From Symsagittifera roscoffensis (Eukaryota > Xenacoelomorpha > Acoela > Convolutidae), in the NCBI RefSeq assembly GCF_963678635.1, contig NC_087067.1:25551547-25615546 (forward strand): a stretch of DNA of 64,000 bases, written 5' to 3'. The notes beneath the pieces were generated by a model. It saw nothing but the letters and a program-made list of their open reading frames with translations. It was not told the DNA's origin and searched no databases. Shown here piece by piece: positions 1 through 10,739 of this stretch; positions within the stretch are counted from its first letter, which is position 1, and every line of letters begins with the position of its first letter. The position numbers and the translations under genes are program-made.

Positions 1-797
1 CTTACTTTTCCGGAATCCGCTTACATTGGCGGAACCTGGAACAACTATCTACATTCGCTCGTTGCGGAATCAACAACAAAACTAAAATGCCGACAAAATT
101 TACGTTAAAATATTTGTGCGCGGAGTCCACGGAACTTTTGTAGATTGAGTCCAATTACATTTTGGAACATATTTAAAGACTTGTCTCAGGAATCCAGGAA
201 CATACAGACACAAAAATGTGCGCCTATCCAGTTCACAGCTCGGCCATTGTAATGAATTTCAAATATTAACTTGAATTCAAAAAGATATTAGTTTTTTTTA
301 GGTTTTACAAAATATTGCACCAAAAAGATCTCATCCTTCAACTATAAATTTAATTCACCTGCGCATAAATAAACATCAAAAATATGTAGGAAGATGATCT
401 ATAAAGGTGAAAAAAGTGAAACTGACCACTTGGCGAGGTTACAATCGAAACTACATGGTGTAAATTGACTTACGAGTTTACATTTGGATTCCAAAGTGTA
501 ACTCCACTGGAAATCTTTCAAAACACTTTCAAAGAAATGTAATAAAAAAGTTAGCAATTTTCAGAATGGATTTTTAAAATAAGAAAACTTTGAGCAAACA
601 ACTGATGCTGCATACTTGACCTTTCCTCCCACTAGTCCACTTCTTTTAAGAAATTTTAGCGTTAAAAATTTAACTCCACAATGTGCAAAAAACTCTCGAA
701 ATTTTCCCTATACGCTGGTCCTCGAAGTTAGCTGTCCCAAACTATCTGCATTTATATGTTTTGAAACAGACAGTATCTAACACATCAAAAACTTTCG
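1..797. other. AT-rich flank, start of the exon-array repeat
   Basis: No gene is seen here. Positions about 155-250 are a copy of a dispersed repeat that recurs at 26,757-26,850 and, in part, at 29,225-29,287; the shared core is AATCCAGGAACAT followed by ACAGA. Positions about 400-520 resemble 1,660-1,740, with shared words such as ACTTACGAGTT. The tandem array described in the next entry therefore already extends to near the start of the window. Confidence 0.6.
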
Positions 798-866
798 TAC
801 CAGAAAGTCTGCAGATGAAATGTCGAACAAAAGTGATGGTACTCTGCATCAAAGTAAAGCCTATCA
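798..866 (+). CDS. Array exon 1 (divergent 69-nt module)
   Basis: This is the most diverged open copy. The frame enters with one base and leaves with two (CA), followed by donor GTGAGA. It encodes TRKSADEMSN..DGTLHQSKAY, which aligns without gaps to the other modules. The two bases before it are CG rather than AG. An internal CCAG allows an acceptor six bases downstream, giving 63 nt in the same phase. Confidence 0.35.
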
Positions 867-2131
867 GTGAGAAATTTCAATCCATTTTTTTTCATATATC
901 AACTTGCGTTGAGTGAAAAATTATGATTAATTAGATTTGACACAAAAACCATGGAAATGTTTTACTGTTTCCTTTGGTTTCTCATCAATACAAGTTAATA
1001 GTTGAAATGCACTCAATTCTACATTCTACTTTGAGCTCACCTCTTGCAAGATAAGCGCAATTAACAAAACAAAAACAATTTCTGATGCCCAGCGTGGAGT
1101 AAAAACCTTACGAGGTCCTTGCACCATTTTGTTTTCCCTATACCATTCAACCAGTTACAAGACGTGTGAAAATGCAACTGAAGCAAACAAATACATTTGC
1201 ACATTTGGGCCTTTTTTTTCCTAAAATTTTCCTTCTAATTGGAATAATTAGCGTTTGAAAACTTCTGGTTACTTGGACAATTAAAAATTTTAATTTACAA
1301 TTGTATCCCACCTATACTGAAAACTTTATCAAATGTCATCAAAAATTACTATGAACCGTGATTTTCTAGTGCACTTGCAATTTTGTCATCAATTTTACGT
1401 CATAGGTAAAAATATATCAGCAATCTTGGAGGTAGATTTTTCTGCGTATAAGCTAGAAATATGCCTCAAGCATAAAAAGCTGTGAAATAAAACTGTAAAA
1501 TAAAACAGCACAAAATGTGCATTGTTTGGGAAAATCCAAAAGGATTTGACACAATTTTGAACAAAATTAGACGCTCAAAGGGTTGTAAGTTCTGTTCTGG
1601 CTCCTAAGTTATAACTCAAAACCACCTGATCAATAAATTTGTAGAATGATGATCTAAAAAAATGAACAACAATAAACTGCCCAGTTGGCGTCCTTTCAAT
1701 AGAAGCTACATAATAACTTACGAGTTGACTTCTCGATTAAAAGGGTAATTAAATAGGAAACTTGCAAAATAATTACAAAGGATTGTGAAACATGAAAGAT
1801 TCTTACAGAAGTTTGCGTTTTTGAAGTTCAGTTTGGAATGTAATCCTTGCGCTGACTTGCACGGATGTTACCTAATTTTGCGTTCCTTTGAACGTGAAAA
1901 TTTGAAGTAAGGAAGCATAGTGGCAAAGAACTGAGTCAACATATTTGGATCTTTTGCTCCCAATATTCCACTTTTTCTTACGGAAAAAATAGCGTTTAAA
2001 ACTCAGCACTATAAAAACCTTTTATAGAAAAAAGTTTTCACTAAAAAAGCCTTAAAATTAGCTGTAACGTACTATTGGAACTCATCTGTATTGAAGTAGT
2101 CAGCGCCTAAAACATCGGAAAAAGTTTTTGT

Positions 2132-2180
2132 GTTAGAAAACCTGATGATGAAATTTTGATTGTTAATATAAGGCTGATCA
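2132..2180 (+). pseudogene. Decayed array exon remnant
   Basis: The segment TTAGAAAACCTGATGATGAAA up to GGCTGATCA aligns with exon 1 but has internal deletions, and its donor is CT instead of GT. It lies about 1.33 kb after exon 1, as expected for an array unit. It is not translatable as a module. Confidence 0.4.
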
Positions 2181-2310
2181 CTAAATTTTATAGTGTACTT
2201 TGAATTCACATCTTGCAAGATACCTGCAAACCAAAAACAAGTTTTTTTTTCCTCATGCGCAGTTGAGAATGGAAACCTTGCAAGGTCCCTCAAAGCATTT
2301 AGAACTTTTA

Positions 2311-2376
2311 CTCAAGATGTGTATAAATTGCATCTCAAGCAAACTCAAGATGTGTTAAAATTGCATCTCAAGTAAA
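2311..2376. repeat. Two-copy short tandem repeat, about 32 bp
   Basis: CTCAAGATGTGT followed by AAATTGCATCTCAAG occurs twice in tandem, with small differences. Confidence 0.8.
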
Positions 2377-3206
2377 TAACTAATTTTGCATATTTAAACT
2401 ATTCCTCAATAGTCAACGCTAGTTGGAGCAACTAGTGGTTGTATATTTCTGGTTCCTTAGACAATTAATGTTTTTGAAAGATACTTTTAACCTACCCTTA
2501 CTGAAAACTTTATCAAATGTCATCAAAATTTTTCTAAAAAGTGTTGATGTTTCTACGCACTTGCTCTTTGTTTACCAACTTGATTTTTGTCCCGGTAAAG
2601 TATTTTTCAGCAATTTTTGTAATAATTTTGCCAGTATCTGCTAGAAAATTGATTAGGGCATATTACAGAAATGTAGTGAACTACTACAGCGGGAAAAAAC
2701 TGCACAAAAATTGAAAAAAATCAGAAGGTGAAATTGTTCATTAATTTTGGGCAAATCTAGGAAAAAAATTTTTAAAATAACTATTCAAAAAATAGCTTTC
2801 AAAAATGGCACTCAAAATAAAATGGTTCTCGAGTTTGATTTTTCAAACTATTGGTATTGAATTGTATTTTAAAAACTCAAATGTCATCTTGGGAGCTCGG
2901 TTTTCATGCACACGTACAACATCGCTTTTCAGCTTTTGCTTTGAAGAAATTAATCAAGAACTCACATTAACAGTTGCTAAATTAAATATCTTCTAAAGCC
3001 ATAGAAAAAAGACTTTACAAGCAAAAAACATCAAAAAATTGGAAAAAATACATATTCGGAAGAAGGCGAAATTTCCCATTTTCTTTGCGAAAACCTACCA
3101 AGAAAAAGTAGTTTGAAATGGCTACTCAAATGCAAATGGAAATTTCAATATTTGGGAGCTAAAGATATTAAAATAAACAGTGCTTACAGTTTCTTTATGT
3201 TTTTAG

Positions 3207-3275
3207 TGCCAGAATGTCTGCAGTCGAGTACTTGAACAAAAATGAGGGGTCTATGCATCAAAAACAAAACCATCG
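3207..3275 (+). CDS. Array exon 3 (A-like 69-nt module)
   Basis: The acceptor is TATGTTTTTAG and the donor is CG|GTAAAC. It is exactly 69 nt. One base completes the incoming codon, 22 full codons follow, and CG is left over. It encodes ARMSAVEYLNKNEGSMHQKQ and then NH. It resembles exon 4 most closely. Joining to a next exon that starts with T or A gives Arg. Confidence 0.55.
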
Positions 3276-3654
3276 GTAAACAATTTTTTTACATTTGTTT
3301 CAAATATCAAGTCCAATGAAAAATCAAAACCATTCAAAATTTTTTTTTTCAGCTACCAACTGAAACTGCATAATTTGCACATTTTCGTTCATCCAACCAT
3401 AATTGGAAAAATTAGCCGTTGTAAACTTCTATCAATTTGAACAACAAAACCTATTTTGAATACAAATTTATATCAATTTCATGAAAAGTTTTATCTTTAA
3501 CGCTTACGTGCATTTTTGTTATCAAGTTTTGCCTTGAGAAAATACTTGTCTGCAATCTCTGATGTGAAATTATTATCGGTATCTGCTAGGGACTCAGTGT
3601 CTACAAAAGTATAAAAAGCATATTGAACACACTCAACACAGCACAAAAAGAATT

Positions 3655-3674
3655 CATCAAAATTAAGACTATCG
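3655..3674 (+). pseudogene. 3' end remnant of a B-type array exon
   Basis: CATCAAAATTAAGACTATCG followed by GTAAAA matches the last 20 bases of B-type exons, with a TAA in the module frame. The 5' part of the exon is missing, so it is a fragment. Confidence 0.45.
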
Positions 3675-4216
3675 GTAAAATTTTTAGTCCATTTGTTTCA
3701 AATATCAATTCAGTGAAAATCTAATTCTTTCAGAATTAAGAAACTCATTGAAAATTATCTTTGTTTAAAGAAGAATGAGCCGCTGTATGTTTCTGGTAAC
3801 TTGGAAAAACCCACCTTCTTTGAAAACTTTCTATCAAATTTCATGAAAAATTCTGTAAAAGTTTTAACTTTATGAAAAACTTGAAAAATTTCTATGTATC
3901 AATTTTTGGTCTTGGGTATACCTTTTTCAGCAATTTTTAACGTGAGAGTTTCCTGAGAGTATTTGGTAGAGACTTAGTAACCACAAAAGTTTTTAAAATC
4001 CACTGAAAAATCAAACCCAGCACAAAATTGATAAAAAACCATCTTCGGAGGAAAGTAAAGTTCACATTTTTGCTGTGAAAGTCTCTAGCACAACTTTTGC
4101 TTAATGGTTTCTCAAAAGCAAATGGTACTAAGAAAAGTTTTCGGGGATGGCTGTTGCAGACCATTGGAGTTGGTTGGAATTATTGGAAAAGTGTCCACAA
4201 TTTCAGTTTGTTTCAG

Positions 4217-4285
4217 AGGCAGAATGCCTGCAACGGAGTACTTGAACAAAAATGAGGGCTCTATGCGGCGAAATCAAGGCTATCG
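4217..4285 (+). CDS. Array exon 4 (A type, 69 nt)
   Basis: A strong acceptor (TTTGTTTCAG) and donor CG|GTAAAA bound exactly 69 nt. It encodes GRMPATEYLNKNEGSMRRNQ and then GY. It is the only well-preserved copy beginning with A instead of T. An upstream exon ending in CG gives Arg at the junction, but one ending in TG would create a TGA stop. Confidence 0.55.
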
Positions 4286-4796
4286 GTAAAAAGTTTCAGC
4301 TCATTTGTTTCAAATATAAACTTGACCATAGTGAAAAGTCAAATTTGAACAACTGAGGTTGCAACTGAGGTCAAATCGATCAGCTGAGGTTGCATGTTTC
4401 AATCTTTTACCACCTAAATTTATCAAATTTTGAATCTAATCCACCAATTTGATAAATTTCATCAAATATCATTAAAAAAGTTTCTCAAACTTTTGTCTTT
4501 ACGGCACAAATGTATTCTATTGTCTGCCGTAAATCACTTTTCAGAAAAATTCCACGTAATTTTTTGCTCAGTATGCAAAATATCTGTTAGAGAATTGCTG
4601 AAATTACAAAAGAACAGTAAACTATAAAACGAGAAGAATATGTATTGTTTTTTTTAGCAAGTCTGAGAAAACTCAGCAAAAAGGGGAATCCTAAAAGAGT
4701 GGTTTTCAAAAGAAAAAGACACTCTGGTTGGATGTCATAAATTATAGGTCTTCCAATACACTAAAAAACAGTTGCGAATCTTTCAATTTGTTTCAG

Positions 4797-4865
4797 TGCC
4801 AGTGTGAATGAACTCGAATACTTGAATGGAAACGAAGACTCTGTGCATCAAAATCAAGACTATTG
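4797..4865 (+). CDS. Array exon 5 (B type, 69 nt)
   Basis: The acceptor is TTTGTTTCAG and the donor is TG|GTAAGG, the best donor in the array. It encodes ASVNELEYLNGNEDSVHQNQ and then DY. The leftover TG plus the T of a following exon makes Cys. Exons 7 and 9 are near-identical copies. Confidence 0.55.
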
Positions 4866-5431
4866 GTAAGGTTTTTCAGTCCGTTTGATTCAAATATCAA
4901 CTCACTAAAAAGTCAAATTATTTCCGATTTGATGAAAATCATTGCAAATCCTATTTTTAGGAAACAATTTAAAAAACATAGTTGGTCATTTTTCTTAATA
5001 TTCAACTATATTTGGAACACTTAGCATTTTAAATTTTCTTGTAACTCGAAGAAACTCAATTTTTTCGAAAGTTTTTGATCAAATTTCACGACATTTTTTT
5101 AAAAGTATTAAGTTTTTGTCTTGGGTAAACTTTTTTCAGCAAATTTCAACATGCAATTTTCTGGAGGGCCGGCAAGAGTCTTGAAAATTTAAAAAAAAGA
5201 AAACCATGGAAAAAGCAAACACAGCACAAAATTGATTAAAAAAATATATCTTCAGAGGCAAGTAAAATTTCTTAATTTTATCTGTTCAACTCTCCAGCAA
5301 AAAAAAATTGCTGAATGGGTACTCAAAAAAAAGAAATTAATTAAAATATAGCTTTCGCAGATGATTATTGCAGACAACTGGAATTGAATTTAGAAATTAT
5401 AGAAAAGTTGTCCACAATTCTTTTTTGTAAG

Positions 5432-5500
5432 TGCCAGAATATCTGGAATGGATTATTTGAATATAAATGTGGGTTCTATGCAGCCATTGCAAGACTATCG
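5432..5500 (+). CDS. Array exon 6 (A type, 69 nt)
   Basis: The acceptor is TTTTTTGTAAG and the donor is CG|GTAAAA. It encodes ARISGMDYLNINVGSMQPLQ and then DY. It is the first of three similar A exons (6, 8 and 10), all with a GTAAG acceptor context that is weaker than the TTTCAG of B exons. Confidence 0.5.
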
Positions 5501-5985
5501 GTAAAAAAAATTTCCGTTCATTTGTTTCAAATAAAAACTTGATTCTAGTGAAAAATCAAATTTGAACCACTGAGGTTGCAATTGAAGTCAAATCAATCAG
5601 CTGAGGTTGCATTTTTCAGTTTTTTCACCAGCTAATTTTATCAAATTTGAATCTAATCCACCAATTTGTTAAATTTTATTGAATTTCATTTAAAAAATTT
5701 TCTCAAAGTTTTGTCTTTAGTGCACAAATGTGTTCTATTCTCTGGCATAAATCATTTTTCAGAATTACTTGATGTAATATTTTGCTAAGTAACTGTTAGA
5801 GAATTGCTGAAAACATAAAAAAGCAGTAAACTATGAAACGAGAAGGATATGTGTTGCTTTTGTTGAGCAAATCTAAGAAAATTCAGCAAAAAGGGGGCAC
5901 CCAAAGACACTCTGGTTGGATGTCACAATTTATAGGCTTTCATATGCACTATAAAAACAGTGTCGAAACTCTCAATTTGTTTCAG

Positions 5986-6054
5986 TGCCAGAGTGAATGA
6001 ACTCCAATACTTGAATGGAAACGAAGATACTCTGCATCAAAATCAAGACTATTG
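5986..6054 (+). CDS. Array exon 7 (B type, 69 nt)
   Basis: The acceptor is TTTGTTTCAG and the donor is TG|GTTAGG. It encodes ARVNELQYLNGNEDTLHQNQ and then DY, leaving TG. It differs from exons 5 and 9 by a few substitutions and no indels. Confidence 0.55.
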
Positions 6055-6641
6055 GTTAGGTTTTTCAGTCCGTTTGAAGCAAATATCAACTCACTAAAAA
6101 ATAAATTATTTCGTATTTGGTAAAAAATCTTTGCAAATCAAAGTTTATGTGGGAAACAACTTATAATTCCTAGTTGGTTATTTTTCCCAGTATTTAACCT
6201 TTTTTAGGACATATATCTTTTCAAAATTTCTTGTAGCTCGTACAAACTCACCTCTTTTGGAAGTTATTGATCAAATTTCGCGACATTTTTTGTAAGTTTC
6301 AATTTTAAAGCAAACGTGCAAAATCTCTATCAAGTTTTTGTCTTGGGGAAACCTTTTTCAGCAATTTTTCAGGAGGATCGGCTAGAAACTTGAAAATTAA
6401 GAAAAAATGAGAAAACTACTGAAAATCAAACAACAAACACAGCACAAAATTGAAAAAAAAATACTTCTTCGGTGGATTGAAAAAATTCTTATTTTCCGTT
6501 GTGCATCTCTCCAGCAAACCTATTGCTGAATGGGTACTCAAAAAAATGAAAACAATTAAAATTTAGCTTACGCAGATGGTTATTGCAGACAGCTGGAATT
6601 GAAATTATAGAAAAAATTGTCCACAATTTCATTTTTGTAAG

Positions 6642-6710
6642 TGCCGGAATATCTGGAATAGATTATTTGAATGAAAATGTGGGTTCTATGCAGGCATTGC
6701 AAGAATATGA
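6642..6710 (+). CDS. Array exon 8 (A type, 69 nt)
   Basis: The acceptor is ATTTTTGTAAG and the donor is GA|GTAAAA. It encodes AGISGIDYLNENVGSMQALQ and then EY. The leftover GA makes Asp when joined to T, so this junction residue differs from the Arg or Cys of its neighbours. Confidence 0.5.
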
Positions 6711-7214
6711 GTAAAAAAATTCAGTTCTTTCGTTTCAAACAAAAACTTGATTCTAGTGAAAAATCAAATTTGAACAACTGAGGTTGCAACTGAGTTCAAA
6801 TCAATCAGCTGAGGTTACATTTTTCAAATTTTTACCAGCTAATTTTATCAAATTTTGAATCTAATCCACCAATTTATTAAATTTCATCGCATTTCACTCA
6901 GAAAAATTTCTCAAAGTTTTGTCTTTAGTGCACAAATGTATTCTTTTTTCTGGCATAAATAACTTTTCAGAAATACTCGATGTAATAATTTGCTAAGTAT
7001 CTGTTAGGGAATTGCTGAAAACATAAAAAAAGCTGTAAACTATAAAAGGAGAAATATATATAATGCTTTTTTGGGTAAATCTAAGAAAATTCTGCAAAAA
7101 GGGACTCCTAATGGAGTGGTTTTCAAAAGAAAAAGACACTTTGCTTGGATGTCACAATTTATAGGCCTTCCAACGCACTACAAAAACAGTGTCGAAACTC
7201 TCAATTTGTTTCAG

Positions 7215-7283
7215 TGCCAGAATGAATGAACTCCAATACTTGAATGGAAACGAAGACACTGTGCATCAAAATCAAGACTATTG
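7215..7283 (+). CDS. Array exon 9 (B type, 69 nt)
   Basis: The acceptor is TTTGTTTCAG and the donor is TG|GTTAGG. It encodes ARMNELQYLNGNEDTVHQNQ and then DY, leaving TG. It can serve as the reference B module. Confidence 0.55.
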
Positions 7284-7869
7284 GTTAGGTTTTTCAGTCC
7301 GTTTGATTCAAATATTAACTCACTAAAAAAGAAATTATTTCTTATTTGATAAAAATCATTGCTAATCAAAATTTATGTCGGAAACAACTTATAATTCATA
7401 GTTAGTAATTTTTCCCAGTATTAAGTTTGTTTAGAACATTAAACTTACTTAAATTTCTTGTAACTCGTGTAAACTCACCTTTTTTGGAAGTTTTTTAAAT
7501 CAATTTTGCAACATATTTTTTTAAAGTTTCAATTTTAAAGCAAACGTGCAAAATTTCTATCAAATTTTTGTCTTGGGCAAACTTTTTTCAGCATATTTTC
7601 AGGAGGATCGGCTAGAGTCTTCAAAATTAAGAAAAAATAGGAAAACTACTGAAAACAAAAACAAACACAGCACACAATTGAAAAAAATACGTCTTCGGTG
7701 GAATGAAAAAATCCCTATTTTTCGCTGTGCATCTCTCCAGCAAACAAATTGCTTAATGGGTGCTTAAAAAACATTTTTATTTAAAAATAGTTTTCGGAGT
7801 TGGTTATTGCTGACAACTGGAATGGAAATTATAAAAATAGAAAAATTGTCCACAATTTCATTTTTGTAA

Positions 7870-7938
7870 TGCCAGAATATCTGGAATAGACTATTTGAAT
7901 AAAAATGTGGGCTCTATGCAGCCATTGCAAGACTATCG
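7870..7938 (+). pseudogene. Array exon 10 (A type, primary acceptor lost)
   Basis: The module is open over 69 nt (ARISGIDYLNKNVGSMQPLQ, then DY) with a good donor, CG|GTAAAA. A one-base deletion turned the acceptor context GTAAG|T into GTAA|T. The GCCAG inside the exon could act as an acceptor six bases downstream and keep phase 2, giving 63 nt, so the exon is damaged but not necessarily dead. Confidence 0.45.
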
Positions 7939-8418
7939 GTAAAAAAAAATTTCAGTTCATTTGTTTCAAATAAAAACTTGATTCTAGTGAAAAATCAAAT
8001 TTGAACAACTGAGGTTGCAACAGAGGTCAAATCAATCAGCTGAGGTTGCATTTTTCAATTTTTTTTACCAGCTAATTTTATCAAACTTTGAATGTAATTC
8101 ACCAATTTGTTAATTTCTCAAAGTTTTGTCTTTAGTGCACAAATGTATTCTATTTTCTGGCATAAATCACTTTTCAGAAATACTCGATGTAATATTTTGC
8201 TAAGTATCTGTTAGTAATTGCTGAAAACATAAAAAAGCAGTAAGCTATAAAACGAGAAAGATATGTGTTGTTTTTTTTTGAGCAAATCTAAGAAAATTCA
8301 ACGAAATGGGTACTCCCAAAGAAGTAATTTTCAAAAAAAGACACTTTTTTTGGATCTCATAAATTATAGGCCTTCCAATGCACTAAAAAACAGTGTCGAA
8401 ACTCTCAATTTGTTTCAG

Positions 8419-8487
8419 TGACAGAGTGAATGACCTCCAATACTTGAATGCAAACGAAAACCCTGTGCAACAAAATCAAGACTATCG
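8419..8487 (+). CDS. Array exon 11 (B type, 69 nt, CG exit)
   Basis: The acceptor is TTTGTTTCAG and the donor is CG|GTACGG. It encodes DRVNDLQYLNANENPVQQNQ and then DY. Unlike exons 5, 7 and 9 it leaves CG, so it can be joined to an exon starting with A (CGA, Arg) without making a stop. Confidence 0.5.
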
Positions 8488-9074
8488 GTACGGATTTTTA
8501 GTCCATTTGTTTCAAATATCAATTCAATAGAAATAGAAATTCAATAAATTTCGGATTTCATAAAAATAATTTCAAATCAGCTTTTTTTTGAGCAATTTGA
8601 AATTTCATAGTTGTTTTTTTTTCTCGAAATTCAACTTTATTAAGAACACTCAGTAGTTGTTAATTTCTGGTAATTTTAAACCTCCTTCTTTGAAATTCAA
8701 GTTTTTTATCAAGTTTTTTGGCAAACGTGCAAATTTTCTATCAAGTTTTCGTTTTGGGGGAATTTTTTCAGAATCATTTACTGTGAGATTTTCCTGAGTA
8801 TCTGCTAGAAACATAGTAACTATTAAAACTATAAAAACCAATGAAAAAAATAAACGCAGCACAAAATTGATAAACAAAACATCTTCGGAGGAAAGTAAAA
8901 ATTCTCATTTTTCGCTGTGCAAATCTGTAGCAAAAAAACTACAGGAACTGAAACTCTTAGGAATTCTACTCAAAAGCATATGGAACAAAATAAAAAATAG
9001 TTTTTGGGTATGGTTACGGCGGCCAATTAGAATTGAAGTTGTTTTAAAATTGTCCACAATTTTAATTGCTTTAG

Positions 9075-9109
9075 TACCAGACTGTCTTCAGTGGTTTACT
9101 TGAATGAGT
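9075..9109 (+). pseudogene. Array exon 12 (A type, 3' half deleted)
   Basis: The acceptor TTGCTTTAG and the start TRLSSVVYLNE are present. The sequence then jumps from GAATGA to the intron word GTTTCAGCCCACTTG, removing the 3' half of the exon and the donor. Confidence 0.5.
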
Positions 9110-9650
9110 TTCAGCCCACTTGTTTCAAATAAAAATTGGAATCTATTGAAAAATCAATTTTGTTTGAATTAACTACAACCTATAAAACTTAATAAATGCA
9201 TCTACATCAAACAGCTGAGGTTGCTTTTAATTGAATATTCGTTTTACTATAACCGAGGTTGCTTTTGCAAAATTTCTCCCAAAGTTCTTGCGAATATTTG
9301 TCAAACTATAAATCTAATCCTACTATCTTGAAAATTTTATCCATTTTCATTGAAAGCTTTCTCAAATTTTTGTCTAAAGGGCAAAAACACAATCTGTTGT
9401 CTTGGGTAAAACATATTTCAGAAACATCCGATGAAATATATTGATAAGTCTCTGCTAGAGATTCGCTGAAAAGAAGAAAAAGCAGTGAAATATAACATCA
9501 GAAGGCTTCTTTTGAGCATATCTAAGAAACTTTTGGAAAATGGGTAATCCTAAGTAAGTGGTTTTGACAACAAAAGGAACTCGGGTAGGACATCAAGTGT
9601 TATAGGCCTTCCATTGCAATAAAAAAACAGTGCTTAAATTTTCTTTTTAT

Positions 9651-9719
9651 TGCCAAAATGACTGATTTCGATTATTTGAATGAAAACGAAGTTTCTGTGC
9701 ATCAAAATTAAGACTATCG
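9651..9719 (+). pseudogene. Array exon 13 (B type, stop codon and lost acceptor)
   Basis: It aligns over 69 nt (AKMTDFDYLNENEVSVHQN, stop, DY). The acceptor AG has become AT, the internal CCAG has become CCAA, and a TAA lies in the module frame. It is a dead copy. Confidence 0.55.
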
Positions 9720-10062
9720 GTTAGGATTTTTAGTCCATTTGATTCAAATATCAACTGAGTAGAAAGTGAAATTGTTTCGGATTTGATAAAACTCATTGCA
9801 AATCAGCAATTTTTAATCAAGCAACTGAAAGTGCATGGTTGGTTCTTTTTTCTCAAATTTCAACTATATTTAGAACACGTAGCCGTTATAAGTTTCTGGT
9901 AACTTAAACCAAGCCGCCTACTCAGAAAATTTAATTGAAAAAAATCCAATTTCAATGCAAACGTGCAAAATCTCTATCAAGTTTTCGTCCCGGAGAAAAG
10001 TTTTCAGCAATCTCTAATGTAAGATTTTCTGCTAGCGACTTAGTAACTAAAACAACTAGGAA

Positions 10063-10083
10063 AGCAGCAAGTTCAAGACTATC
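10063..10083 (+). pseudogene. Array exon fragment with GC at the donor
   Basis: The segment AAGTTCAAGACTATCG followed by GCAAGG matches the 3' end of a module. The rest of the exon is missing. Confidence 0.3.
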
Positions 10084-10456
10084 GGCAAGGAGTATCCGTG
10101 CATTTTTTTCAAATATTAACTTGAATCCAGTGAAAAGTCAAACTTTTTTGAATTTGACAAAAACTATTAAAAATAATAAGTACATCTCAATCAAACAACT
10201 GAGGTTGCTTTTTGCACCTTCTCTTCCTAAATTGCTGAAAAAAGATTTGCGAAAAACATTATCAAAGCGGTGAATTACAACCGCAGATGGTTATGTTTTG
10301 CTTTTTTTGAGCAAATATGTGTAGATTCTAAAAAAAATAGGCAATCCTAACGCAGTGGTTTTTTTTTAAAAAACTGACAATCGTGTTGAATGTCAAAAAC
10401 AAATGGCCTTCCATTGTATTGAAACGAACAGTGTCAAAAATTTAATTATGATTTAG

Positions 10457-10510
10457 TGCCAGAAAGACTGATGTCCAATACTTGAATGAAAACGAAAACC
10501 AAGACTGTCG
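10457..10510 (+). pseudogene. Array exon 14 (in-frame 15-nt deletion, donor lost)
   Basis: The acceptor ATGATTTAG is present. It encodes ARKTDVQYLNENENQDC in the module frame. Fifteen bases are missing relative to 69 nt, which keeps the frame, but the donor GT has become CT. Confidence 0.4.
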
Positions 10511-10739
10511 CTTAAAAATTTTTCTAAATATTAATTTAATTTCCATGAAAAAAATAGCTAATAGTTTAACTTGAAAACATTGAAATAATTAGACCGATAC
10601 AAAATTGAATCATTATTAAAAGATGCTAAATGATTAAAAAATGCAATCAGCTATAATTATGCCTTTTTTCTGCAAGAGCTCGACAAAAACTTAATTCCAA
10701 AATCACTAGTAGAACAATATTCGGCTCGCTAAGATATTT

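Larger units (their letters stand above)
4353..10208 (+). repeat. Paired CTGAGGTTGCA intronic elements, one pair per array unit
   Basis: Two copies of CTGAGGTTGC(A) sit downstream of each A-type exon: 4,353 and 4,384; 5,570 and 5,601; 6,778 and 6,809 (second with one change); 8,009 and 8,040; 9,215 and 9,252 (second CCGAGGTTGC); and a single copy at 10,199. The first copy begins 68-71 nt after the A-exon donor in four units. The second is usually preceded by CA, forming an E-box-like CAGCTG. They may be splicing or regulatory elements, or simply the best-preserved part of the repeat unit. Confidence 0.6.

Noticed and set aside
2610-10040. Repeated TTTTTTCAG followed by CAATTTTT...TCTGCTAGA as a second exon type in the array
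   Set aside because: Copies contain stops in all frames and indels that are not multiples of three. The pyrimidine tract seems conserved only by descent.
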